Shown one piece after another: positions 1 through 9,614 of a DNA stretch of 64,000 nucleotides; the first letter of the stretch is position 1; every line of letters starts with the position of its first letter. Below the pieces are notes generated by a model. That model did not search any database, had not been told where the DNA came from, and saw nothing but the letters and a program-made list of their open reading frames with translations. Origin of the DNA: Tillandsia leiboldiana. Taxonomy: Eukaryota > Streptophyta > Magnoliopsida > Poales > Bromeliaceae. The stretch covers positions 43,424,977-43,488,976 of the forward strand of contig CM055061.1 of NCBI GenBank assembly GCA_029204045.2. The letters run 5' to 3'. The position numbers and the translations under genes are program-made.

Positions 1-220
1 ATGCACCATGTTTCTTTCTGTTCCACTCCTTGAGCATCTAGATAGAGGCATAGTAGCTGTTGAGTTTATTTTTCTAACTTTTCCTTCCAGCACTGCATTT
101 GTTACTTCATGCCTCTAGTAGACTTAGTGGGCAGATCGTCGGGCTTGTTGGCGGCACCCACTGAGAACTACTGTGGGATGTAGTTCTCACACCCGCCGTG
201 GTGTATTTTTCCCCAGGGAC
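1..220 (+). mobile_element. T1: left piece of a long Tekay-type gypsy LTR
   Basis: This piece matches about 61081-61290 near the 3' end of long LTR L5 (same run through the tagaggcatagtagctgt motif to ccccagggac). It stops at the gggac target duplication of Sirevirus S1, and the same LTR resumes at 53890. The left end of T1 lies outside the window, so I cannot tell a solo LTR from the LTR of a full element. There is no gene here. Confidence 0.88.
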
Positions 221-490
221 TGTTGGGTTATGATAAATATGGATCTAAATAGGGGAAAAGAATACCTAGAGGGCGGTGAATAGGTGTAAACAATAAACAC
301 TCAAAAATCTTCGCGTAATAAAACCCAATGCGGAAAAGTAAATAACACGTAGAGATTTTACGTGGAAAACTCCAAAGCCAGGAGTAAAAAACCACGGGAC
401 CAATAACACGTACAAAGGTGATATACCGTACACACACACGACTCATCCTTTTTCCATACGCTCTGAGTTGATCTTCTCCGCTCGCTCCGC

Positions 491-676
491 AACGCGCCTC
501 GAATCTACGATTTGCGTCCAACGCCGAATCCACGGCGTCCAACGTCGAGTCCACGACGTCTGACCGAATCCACGGTCTCCACCAAGTAGTACGTCTCGAT
601 CACACGAACGTACCTCGCTCTGAATCCATGAGAGCGGTAGCACCTTGAATCCACAAGGCCACGCGAATCCACGCGC
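491..676 (-). other. Array of short hairpins with constant loop, S1 3' LTR
   Basis: Serial inverted repeats share the loop AATCCA (sense TGGATT) but have different stems: ACGCCG/CGGCGT at 521-538, ACGTCG/CGACGT at 542-559 (loop AGTCCA), GACCG/CGGTC at 562-577, CGCTCT/AGAGCG at 616-636, CCTTG/CAAGG at 643-658 and CGCG/CGCG at 662-675. The array lies between the putative TATA box and the U5 end, so it should be in the transcribed leader. Its function is unknown. Confidence 0.75.
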
Positions 677-970
677 CGATTTTTGGGAAAATCGTTGTTT
701 TGTTGGTGGTGATAATCCGCCGAATACTTAGATCAAAGATAGATCGGAAATGCCATCTAAGTATTCATTAATTTGATTCTACTCAAAATATGAGTATGAA
801 ATCCTAGAATCAAATTAATCAATATAGATGAAGAAACATAGAATAAATCTAGTTATTTCCTTTCTTCTCTATATGTGGATTTTTATAAGTTTTCTCCGTT
901 AATTTTCCTCGTTCATTTACGGAATATAAAACTTATTGTGGATTGCCTTAAAAGATAAAATTAGGGTTTA

Positions 971-1245
971 CTTATAGGTGAGAAACCTTTGGAAGATGAT
1001 AAGAATAAAAAACTGACTGTAACAGATTTTTACCCGCACGACGGTCCGGACTGGATTTGGCTTGATCCGGACTGTTGTTGTTTTTCAGAGAATTCCTAAA
1101 AAAACAATGTTCGGGGTCCGGACTGAAATATCCATGGTCCGGACTGTTCATGCGATTTCTGCAGAATCCACGTTCGGGGTCCGGACTGGATTTGCGCATG
1201 AACCTACCTATGTTCGGGGTCCGGACTGGATTACTCTGATCCGGA
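971..1245 (-). promoter_or_regulatory. Putative promoter: TATA box and phased TCCGGA palindromes, S1 3' LTR
   Basis: On the minus strand a TATA-like CCTATAAG (about 971-978) is followed downstream by AAACCCTAA. About 70 bp upstream begins a run of TCCGGA palindromes at 1045, 1066, 1117, 1138, 1180, 1220 and 1240, within contexts such as TTCGGGGTCCGGACTG. Repeated palindromes in LTRs are known for Sireviruses; promoter use is inferred. Confidence 0.65.
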
Positions 1246-1473
1246 TCCTGAACATATAACAGCCCAGTATCTTGATTTTTATGCGATTAAAAACCCATCC
1301 AAGTGTTTCTACACAATAAGAAGTATTCGGATCACCAAACTTATCTAGTTAAACGTACCTGATCCTTTTGATTTCTTCTTTCTTGAGATTGAGGTATATG
1401 ATCCAACCATCTTCATCTTCAATCTTCAAGACTTCACCACTTCACGAAATACGCCAAAACAAATTCCTTAACA

Positions 1474-1485
1474 ATCTCCCCCTTT
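1474..1485 (-). other. Polypurine tract of S1
   Basis: Sense AAAGGGGGAGAT directly abuts the 3' LTR, the expected site for plus-strand priming. A second tract-like copy (sense GGGGAGAGAGAT) lies at about 1994-2005. Multiple polypurine tracts are a Sirevirus hallmark. Confidence 0.85.
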
Positions 1486-2125
1486 GGCGGTTTCGTGACA
1501 AAACAAAAATCCACTAAAGAAAATTCAAAAAGATATTTTTGTTGCTATCACCATACAACAAAAATTTACAATTGAGATCCAAATAAAAATGAGTACATGA
1601 GTTAAACTCCTAGAACAAACTCTAGACTTAGACGTTTGTACTATCTGCAAAAGAAATAATTCTTGACAAAGGAAATCGTTAGATACCTCAAGAATTTAAC
1701 ATCAAAAACCAACCAGAGAGATGACGTTTATACTCGCTATGACATTTACAAAATCAGATATGTATTAAAATATTAATCAGAGATAGACATATCTTTTAAG
1801 CAATAAATTCCAAATGTCATAAGTATGCTAGTCATGAAACAACTTGTTGGTAATATTACATGCCCAAATAGTTAGTCAAATAATTAGTCGAGGCATGCAT
1901 TCATTCACAATATGAACCAAAGTTGTTGACATACTTACCTTCCAAGGTTTAAGTGTTCCAAAGTTCTCACTAACCATTATCAAATTTGTTCATATCTCTC
2001 TCCCCATTTTTGTCACTAAAATTAGCCAAAATTATAAAAATAAAGGGAGTTAAAAAGTCCAAAAATAGTAAGAACTAAGACTTAAAACCTGCAAAACAAA
2101 AACAGTTAGAACAACAAAGAGAAAA

Positions 2126-3558
2126 TCAGTCTGAATCCTCAGAGCTGCTGCAACCAAGTTTTTGAAATATCTTTTTAACTAACTTGGTCAGAGATTTCTG
2201 CTTCTTCTTTAAATCTCCTATGTCGGCGGTCATCTTGACGAATTCGGAAGACATTCGTTCTTGTTCCGATGAAAGCCGTTGTTGTTCTCTATATATTGAT
2301 GTAACAGAGGCATCATCCTCTGACGTTGAAGCTGCTGCAGGTGGTGCTGAAGCTGTTGCTGCTGTTTTTGCTGCTGCTGCTGGTGCTGAAGGTCTCTTTC
2401 CGCGAGGAGGTGTTGGAGGCTCATCCTGTCTTGTCGAGAGGGACTTCACAATTGTTGTATCGTTAATGGTTCCCAAACTGTGCATATATGCGCTCGAGCT
2501 TGCGTCGATCTTGAACTTGCGAAAGATGCGCATAATGATCATCGGGAAAGGAAGTCTCTCAGTGGGATGGGCATTCTCCACATATCTCGCCATCCTTGAC
2601 CAAATCAGATAGGGAATGTTGTAGTTGGATCCCAAGGCTGCTGTAGGGTTCCCTAGAAGATAGAGAAATAACATTCTATCCCATCTAAGCACCTTTGCCT
2701 ACATGTTTGGTAGGATGTTGTAGCAAACAATGAAGTTCAAGTAATGATACTTAGGTCAAAATTCTTTTGATAGAATTGAATTCCCCGTCGACTGAGTATC
2801 AGGGAGACAAATCCCATCGACAACCACCCTCCAGGTTGTGTTGGTAAATAGATGACCTTTTAGGTAATGAAACCCATCAACCCGGGCCTTCATTCCCAAC
2901 ACCTCTCCAATCAACTGAGGTGTAATCTTGAGCTTGACATTTCTAACCGTTTTAGAAATTCTCTTGGTCCGTCCTCAAGGTCTACCAATTTTGATTCATT
3001 CTGATAGAATATCCTCACCAAGTGAAGACAATAGCCAGTAGACTCCGGGAAATGGCAGATGGGGGCAAGTCCTGCTTGGTCAAAAAGAGTGCCAAATAAT
3101 GCAGATCACTCCTTAAGAGCTTTGACATTCACATGTCTTTCTCCTATGCATTCTCTCTTTTCAAAATCCTTTATCCTCTCAGAGCTTATATGCGCAAAGT
3201 CCTGTGGAGGAGGCTCGTTTGCAAGTGGCTCTTCAATTGAGATTCCTCGAGCACTACCTCTTTTTCGAGCAACGCTCTTCCTTTTCATTCTAACTAGAGT
3301 TTGTTCCATTAGGGCTTTCCCTTTTTCTGCAGCGGTCGGCGGTGTCTTTGCCTTCGAAGTTGCTGTAGGGGCTTTCCCCTTTGAGGCAGTAGGTGCAGCA
3401 CGTGCTGCGCCTTCTTCCATCAGCTCGTCCCAATCAACAGATTCCGTCTCAGATTCCGTCTCGGAATCGTCCCGAGTTTTCTTAGCCCTTTTTGGATTGT
3501 TCGTCGCTCGTGTGTGTACCATGGCAACAAGGAGCACTATAATCCATGCAAACACCAT
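2126..3558 (-). pseudogene. S1 post-pol ORF3 (Sirevirus envelope-like protein), broken
   Basis: The reading frame lies between RNase H and the 3' LTR, the place of the extra envelope-like ORF in Sireviruses. It starts at the ATG at 3558 with a hydrophobic stretch MVFAWIIVLLVAMVHTRA (possible signal peptide or anchor), then a Ser/Glu/Asp-rich acidic stretch and a basic Lys/Arg/Ala-rich part. A middle segment contains IWSRMARYVENAHPTERLPF, which resembles the putative plant transposon / envelope-like domain of plant retroelements (PF20167-like, from memory). The end is an Ala/Pro-rich linker, a Glu/Lys-rich helix with EQERMS, and tail LGCSSSEDSD, with the stop at about 2126. Several stops and frameshifts break it between about 2690 and 3110. 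S2 and S5 carry related copies. Function is not established. Confidence 0.65.
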
Positions 3559-5125
3559 TTTTGCTAGTGCCTTAGTAAATGAGAAACCTGCGAGCAAGAA
3601 CTCAAGAACACGAAAAATTATTTAATTTTCAAAAATTTGAAGAATTGTACCCAAACAATCATAATCGTGTACAAAGACTATGAATCAAGTTAGTTTTGCA
3701 AAAAGAATTTAAAAATAGATCAATTCCATGATTTACAAAAATTCTCATTATATGCCCTAAAACCGAATTTTTAGAAATCGAAGCTTAAAAATCCGTTAAT
3801 CAAGTAAATACAAGGCATATAAACAAAACTAATCTACCCAGAGTTCTTATTTCAAAGAAAATTTGACCAAAAACCGTTTAGAATTGAATTTGAATCATGA
3901 TTTTCACTTACGTGTTGAAGAACAGGGCAAAACAGTGAAAAAAATTGAGTTTTGATCAAAAAGACTTACTTGAAATCCAATGAACTCGAGTTTGAGAGGC
4001 TCCAAATCGGTTGAAGTTTAGAGAGAGAAACTCTAGAGCCTTAGAAACAAAAGCTTGAGGTAAAATAAAATCAAAAACCCTTTTGTTTTATATAAACCCT
4101 AGTCGCGGTCCGGATCGGCTCAAGAATCCAGTCCGGATCGGCTACCCACAGATAATATCTGCGTTCGGGATCCGGAATGGATTTTTCAGTCCGGATCGGC
4201 TCCAACTTTTTCTTCAGAAAATTTTAGAAAAATTCCAGAAAATCCAGAAAAAGTATGTAAGCACTTTTGTATGTCAACTTTAAACAAGAGTCATCGTTTC
4301 ATATCAAAAGAAATAGATTATGCTAAATCTATCAAAAATATCCAAGTAATGAAACGAAAATTTATAAAAATTAAATCCTTTAAAGTTGAACAAGTTTAAA
4401 AACATCAATCACGATCTAATGAGTAATACGTTTATCAAATCATTAATCTTGCAAAGAAAATGAAGCACAAAGATCGATAAATGTTTGAAATCCTAAATAA
4501 GTTACATAATATATCTAGTCAATTTATTGTAAGGAGTGGCTCTTTGAGCATCTTTCAATAAAAATCCCACCTTATACCAACCTTGGAATTCGACAGAGTC
4601 AAGTATTCCAAAAAGTATTTTATCTAATCATCAAGAAAAACCATGCTATGTATACATGTGGTAGCTGCACAAAGTATTTGGACGACCGAGGTGGTAGCTC
4701 TTTCCTCCATGTGGTGGTAGTTTTCACACTCCTCATTGGGATGTAACTCTTTCCACATCTTTTGAGCATAAATATTTTAATAAAATCCCCCTCAATTGGC
4801 TATAAATTATTTAAGATATGAGGTATTCAACCAAAAATTGATCTCGAGTTCATACTTAACTCAATTTTCAAATATGATAAAAACTATACCAAGAGATCAT
4901 TTGAGAGAGGAATTGAGTTTGATCAATTAAAGATGAGTAATTGATATAAATGATCATTGAATCAAATGAATTATCGTGATATCCAAACCATAATAAATTT
5001 CATAAAACATGCAAGGATGCAATTAAAGTCAATAACATATGCTCAGTTAATGTTCTATGTACAAGCATAGATAAAGAACATAAACACACAACAAAACCTA
5101 ACCTAAGCAATGGTTTCAAAAAGTG
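3559..5125 (-). other. S1 non-coding spacer between RNase H and ORF3
   Basis: About 1.5 kb of AT-rich internal sequence without a credible ORF. It contains the conserved block at 4535-4770 and a short run (about 4100-4200) of GGTCCGGATCGG-like motifs resembling the LTR palindromes. The same spacer is recognisable in S2 (28235-29559 and 39275-39517). Confidence 0.7.
4535..4770 (-). other. Conserved block in Sirevirus spacer, S1 copy
   Basis: From gtggctctttgagcatcttt to ctctttccacatcttttgag this stretch is nearly the same in S2 (29205-29440) and clearly recognisable in the diverged S3 (34983-35227). It contains two copies of a GAAAGAGYTAC-type motif and repeated CTACCAC motifs on the sense strand. 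It could be a cis element or a remnant of a short coding exon (reads ECENYHHM on the minus strand). Confidence 0.5.
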
Positions 5126-6709
5126 TTATTTCAAAGAAAGCATTCCAATTGCTTTACGCAAATGAATAAACCGTTTTTGATCCAAAGGTTTTGTTAAAAT
5201 GTCAGCTAATTGATCTTCAGTTGAAATATAAGAAATTTGAAGAATACTTGATTCAACTAGCTCTCTTAGAAAATGATATCTAAGTTCAATGTGTTTTGTT
5301 CTTGAGTGCAACACAGGGTTTTTAGAAATATTTATAGCACTAGTGTTGTCCAGAGAATAGTTACCGACGACGCAGGAATTCGGAAGTCGCTCAACACGCT
5401 TTTCATCCAAATGAGTTGGGTAGAACAACTACCTGTTGAAATATATTCTGCTTCGGCAATCGAGAGTGCAATGCAGTTTTGCTTTTTACTATGCCATGCA
5501 ACAAGACAATGGCCAAGATAAAAACATGCACCACTCGTACTCTTCCGATCATCCACGGATCCTGCCCAATCGGCATCTGAGTATCCTATTATGTCAAGAG
5601 TTATTCCATAGGATACCAAATTCCGAAATTCAAGGTTCCTTTGACATATCGGATGATCCTTTTCACCGCTTTCAGGTGAACCTCCTTTGGTGCTGACTGA
5701 TATCTCGCGTAGATCCCAACACTAAAGGATATATCCGGGCGACTAGCCGTGAGATAGAGTAGACTTCCAATCATGCTGCGATAAAGCTTCTCGTCTACAC
5801 TTTCACTAAGAGATTCACTTCCTAATCCCTTGTTGCTAGTTCCCATAGGAGTCGGAAAGTCTTTAGAATTTTCTAATCCGAACTTCTTGACCAACTCCCT
5901 TGCATACTTGGATTGGCACAGATGGATGCCTTCTTCACTTTGTTTGACTTGCAATCCAAGAAAGTATGTTAGTTCGCCCATCATAGATATATCTCAAATT
6001 CGCTTTCCATGGTTTCAGCGAATTTAGAAGCATCATTGTCCCTTGTTGCACTAAATACAATGTCATCGACATAGATTTGTGCCACAATAAAGTTATCCTG
6101 ATAATGCTTCACAAAGAGTGTCCGATCCGCTCCCCCTCGAGTGTAGCCCTTTTCCAAAAGGTGCTTTGTCAACCTTTCGTACCATGCTCGCGGTGCTTGT
6201 TTTAGACCGTAAAGAGCCTTTTTCAATCGAAAAATATGGTTAGGTAGTTTATGGTCAATGAAACCTTTCGGTGGAGCCACATAAACTTCCTCATTTAGAA
6301 AATCATTTAGAAAGGCGCTCTTAACGTCCATTTGAAAGAGTTTAATTTTGAAATGACAAGCAATCGCAAAAAGGATACGAATTGACTCGAGACGAGCTAC
6401 CGGGCCGAACGTCTCATCAAAGTCTATACCTTCAATTTGTGAATAGCCCTGAGCAACTAGGCGTGCTTTGTTCCTGATAATGGTACCATCCTCGTTTTTT
6501 TTGTTCTTGAAAATCCACTTAGTACCAATTACGTTGTGTTGCTTCGGTGGCTTCGTTAGTTCCCAGACTTTGTTTCTTTCGAACTAATGGAGCTCTTCTT
6601 GCATAGCTTCAATCCAGTAATCATCCCGAAGAGCTTCATCAACGTTCTTTGGTTCTATCGTGGAGACGTAAAATGTGACTCCACAAACCAACTATCTCTG
6701 AGTCCTGAC
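5126..6709 (-). pseudogene. pol: S1 pol, reverse transcriptase and RNase H part
   Basis: Copia-type RVT_2 reverse transcriptase followed by RNase H. Frames contain WKVD-equivalent MDVKSAFLN, LKKALYGLKQAPRAWYERL, the catalytic YVDDIVF (near 6070), GELTYFLGLQV, LYRSMIGSLLYLTASRPDI, then RNase H GYSDADWAGSVDDRKSTSGA, SAEAEY-type (here SIAEAEY) and DNTSAINISKNPVLHSRTKH, ending LSLK before a stop. The frame changes near 6330, 5985, 5600 and 5420, and a stop lies at about 6583, so no continuous protein is possible. The closest relative is S2's copy at 39518-41285. It would copy element RNA into cDNA in virus-like particles. Confidence 0.92.
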
Positions 6710-7967
6710 TCATTCTTGTGGGTCTCCAATAATATTTGATTCTGGATGATCCTTGGAGATGCGTAGCGTTTGAGGTAACGGAGTGCTCGGAGGTACGTGT
6801 GATGATTCCTGCATATCAGATAAACTAGAAGAACCATTAGATGCATCAACATTATCGAAAGAATTATTATGAGAAGATGCATTTACAGGAGTATCATCAT
6901 CAAGAGACATATCAGGGGTAGATTTATCAGATGCAAAATGAAAAGCTTCATCTACTTTAACATTAATAGATTCTACCATCATTTTAGATTCGAGGTTAAA
7001 TAGTCGATATGCTCTACTGTTTGTAGAATAACCCATGAAAATCCCTTCGTCACTTCGAGAGTCGAATTTTCTAAGATTTTCGCGATCACGTAAAATGTAA
7101 CAGCGACTCCCAAAGATTCGAAAATATTTGATATTTGGTTTTCTACAGAACCATAGCTCATATGGTGTATTTAAAGTACCCGGGCGCAAATAAACTCGAT
7201 TAATTATGTAGACCGCGATGTTCACTGCATCAGCCCAAAAATGTAACGGGAGTTTCCGGCTGTGAAGCATAACACGCTCCATCTCTTGTACAACCTTGTT
7301 TTTGCACTCGACTACACCATTCTGCTGAGGTGTATAGGGTGTAGAGAATTCATGTTTTATGCCGTTGGAAGTGCAAAAATCAATGAATTTAGAATTGATG
7401 AATTCTCCACCTCTATCACTTCGAATACGAACGATCTTTTCATTTCTCTCAATCATAACATGATGACAAATCTCATGAAAAGAATCGAAAGTATCTGCTT
7501 TCTCTTTTAAAAATGTTACCCATGTATATCTAGAGAAGTCATCAACCAAAAAAAATGTACCATTTACCTCCCAAACTTGGTTGACGAGTCGGCCCCATTA
7601 AGTCTATGTGCAGTAATTCCAAAGGCCGATTGGTTCCCACGTGGTTCAAGTTCTTGTGTGCGGCCCTTGATTGTTTTCCCTTTCGACAACCTCCACACAC
7701 AATGTTTTCTTTAAAAGAAAGTTTAGGAACCCCCTTAACCACGTCTTTATTAGAAATCCTTGCTCGTTCCTTAAAATTTATGTGACCTAGTCTTTCATGC
7801 CAAAGAGTTTCGTTATCTAAAGACACTAGGTTACAATGTTCAGAAATTTTGTTTAGAACTACATAGCAATTATTTTCAGATCTAACCCCTTTCAAAAAGA
7901 ATACATGGTTTGCATAAGTTACAGGACATTCAATCGCAGAAAAGTCAAAGACAAGGGAAGAATTCAC
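6710..7967 (-). pseudogene. pol: S1 pol, GAG-pre-integrase and integrase part
   Basis: Two overlapping frames. 7542-7967 has the pre-integrase zinc-binding region LWHERLGHINF...CGGCRKGKQSRA and the start of the integrase core (LLHIDLMGPTR, first catalytic Asp). 6710-7549 continues with VDDFSRYTWV, RSDRGGEF (second Asp), STPYTPQQNGVVECKNK (third acidic residue Glu), then HFWADAVN, the copia C-terminal GYSTNSRAYR, and a Ser-rich linker. The frames are offset near 7545, so the integrase is interrupted. Upstream, the protease is missing: FFPCL is joined almost directly to the sequence that follows the protease in S2, so the DSG active site seen at about 49020 in S2 is absent here. Confidence 0.92.
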
Positions 7968-8759
7968 CTTTGCGCACCCAAACCTTTTTGGAATGTGTCG
8001 GCAATGATTGAGAAGTTATTCTCCTTGGTGAAAGCGTCTTGTATGATTCATCGCTTTTCTTTGACGTCGTTGTCTAGTGGGGTGAACTACCAAGGTTCTT
8101 TTCCTTTGAAAAATTCTCCTTCGATTTCCGGGGAATGACCTTGTTGGTAGTTGTTGCAAGAGGCGCTTGATTTGATCGTTTTGCTCCAATCTTGCAATCT
8201 CTTCTTATGTGCCCTGCAAAACCACAACGAAAACATACCTTTGTACTTGATGAACCCGAAGTAGGTAAGGTAGGCTTGTTGTCGTTGTATGCATTGAATT
8301 TCGTCGGAGGAGGAGACGCCGATTGGGGCACAAAAACTGTTTTACCCGAACTAGGACTGTCTCCAGTTCGATTGTATCCAAGTCCCATACGGTTTGTTTG
8401 ACCAAGACTAAGCATCTTATCCAACTTGCTCCTTCTAGAAAAAAATCGCTTTAAATCATCCTTAAGTTGGAAAATGGTCTTCGTCATCTCCATCTTTTTT
8501 TGTCGAGCCTCGGAGTAGAGCTTCAAGAAGTAACACGCTTTATCCACCAATTTTACCTGTTCCTTCTCGAAATGCTCATTTTTCTCTTGAAGGCAAACAT
8601 TTACTTTGATCAAGTTATCCCTTTCCACTTCAAGAGCGTTTGAGAGAGAAGTTGCCATTTTTGTTTCTTCTTCGAGATTCTGCAATCTCCCTCTCAAACC
8701 CTTATTTTGCTTTGCCAGTTTCTTTGAATCCTATAATAGTTTATGGTAGGCAAAAGCAA
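7968..8759 (-). pseudogene. gag: S1 gag, C-terminal part
   Basis: Sirevirus-type gag: a long coiled-coil stretch (RGRLQNLEEE...ERDNLIKVNV...LKDDLKRFFSRRSKLDKML) followed by a CCHC zinc knuckle CFRCGFAGHIRRDCK at about 8180-8240, then a basic tail. The frame is open from 8697 to 8074 and ends in a stop before the pol fragment. Upstream sequence continues across gypsy T2 at 21740-22919; the agcaa duplication marks the split. Confidence 0.9.
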
Positions 8760-9086
8760 TGTAGTGGTCCGGAATTCCATGCAACTTTTCTGGTGAATCC
8801 ATTGTGTAGAACACCTTTTGTTGGTGTGCCTGGCCCATAGTGCATCAAAGGGATGCCACAGATGGACCCTGTGAGGTATCTTTTACTGATTTGGCCTTCG
8901 ACTGTGTTTGCCAAATTTTAGAAAAGGATTTGGGCCAAACAGAGGTTGGATTTGGATTCAGTGCAGAAAAACGCCTGAAAACGGCTATTTGCTTGTTAAA
9001 TTTGGAGTCCGGATGACCAAAAAGGGGCTTCCGGAAGTTTTCGGAAATTTTCGGTGCATGGGGGTGACCGTGGAACGGCCTGGAGC

Positions 9087-9490
9087 CACGTGGCGGCCTA
9101 TCATTGGCCGGCTCACGCAGCTCGGTCCACGGGAAGATGCGGCGGTGCATAGACCGCGGGCGGGGGACGCGTGGCGTGCCCGGAGTGGCCGGCGCACGCG
9201 GCGCGGACCATTGAGTTGTGCGGGTTCGGTGGACCGGGTGCTTGGACACGTGTCGGCCTGGCATTGGCAGGCTCGCGAGGGCGCGGTCCACGGAGTGCAC
9301 GGGGGGGGCGCCTCGGGGCGCGTGCGCGCAGAGGCGCCAGGCGGCGCTGTCGGCCGCACTCGAGTGCGGGTGAGTGCGGTCCACGTGTCGGCCCGCCATT
9401 GGCGGGCCGTACCTACCACCGTTGACCGTGAGGGACGCGTGGCGCGCAGCGCGAGCCTTGCACCGCTGTTTCCTGTTGCAGGGACACGTG
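9087..9490 (+). promoter_or_regulatory. G-box plus CCAAT modules in T2 U3
   Basis: CACGTG occurs at 9087, 9247, 9382 and 9485; three of the four are followed within about 20 bp by ATTGG (CCAAT on the other strand). The core CACGTG is the binding site of plant bZIP/bHLH factors and CCAAT that of NF-Y; use here is inferred. The same modules occur in the 3' LTR and in L3 and L4. Confidence 0.5.
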
Positions 9491-9534
9491 GCCGCACCAG
9501 GAAGATTCGGGCGCGTCGGATGGGAGCCGTCCGA

Positions 9535-9614
9535 CCGGACTTTCGGGCGCAGTGCGCCCTAATCTTGCGCCCGAAAGTCCGGCCCGTACTGTTTTGGGCT
9601 GAGCCTATAAATAG
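9535..9614 (+). promoter_or_regulatory. 17-bp inverted repeat and TATA box, T2 5' LTR
   Basis: Perfect arms CCGGACTTTCGGGCGCA (9535-9551) and its complement (9566-9582) with a 14-bp spacer, then CTATAAATAG at 9605-9614. The distance from repeat to TATA is about 22 bp. The same layout is at 18949-18996 (one mismatch) in the 3' LTR and in L3. Confidence 0.75.

Larger units (their letters stand above)
221..1473 (-). repeat. S1 3' LTR
   Basis: Starts TGTTGGG at 221 after target duplication gggac and ends TTAACA at 1473, next to the polypurine tract. It pairs with 52590-53889. Compared with that partner it lacks about 35 bp near 402 (the stretch that reads acacggtgaaatcaactaag in the partner) and one TCCGGA module near 1185. 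It contains the hairpin array and the phased palindromes listed separately. ORFs predicted here are repeat-driven and not genes. Confidence 0.93.
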
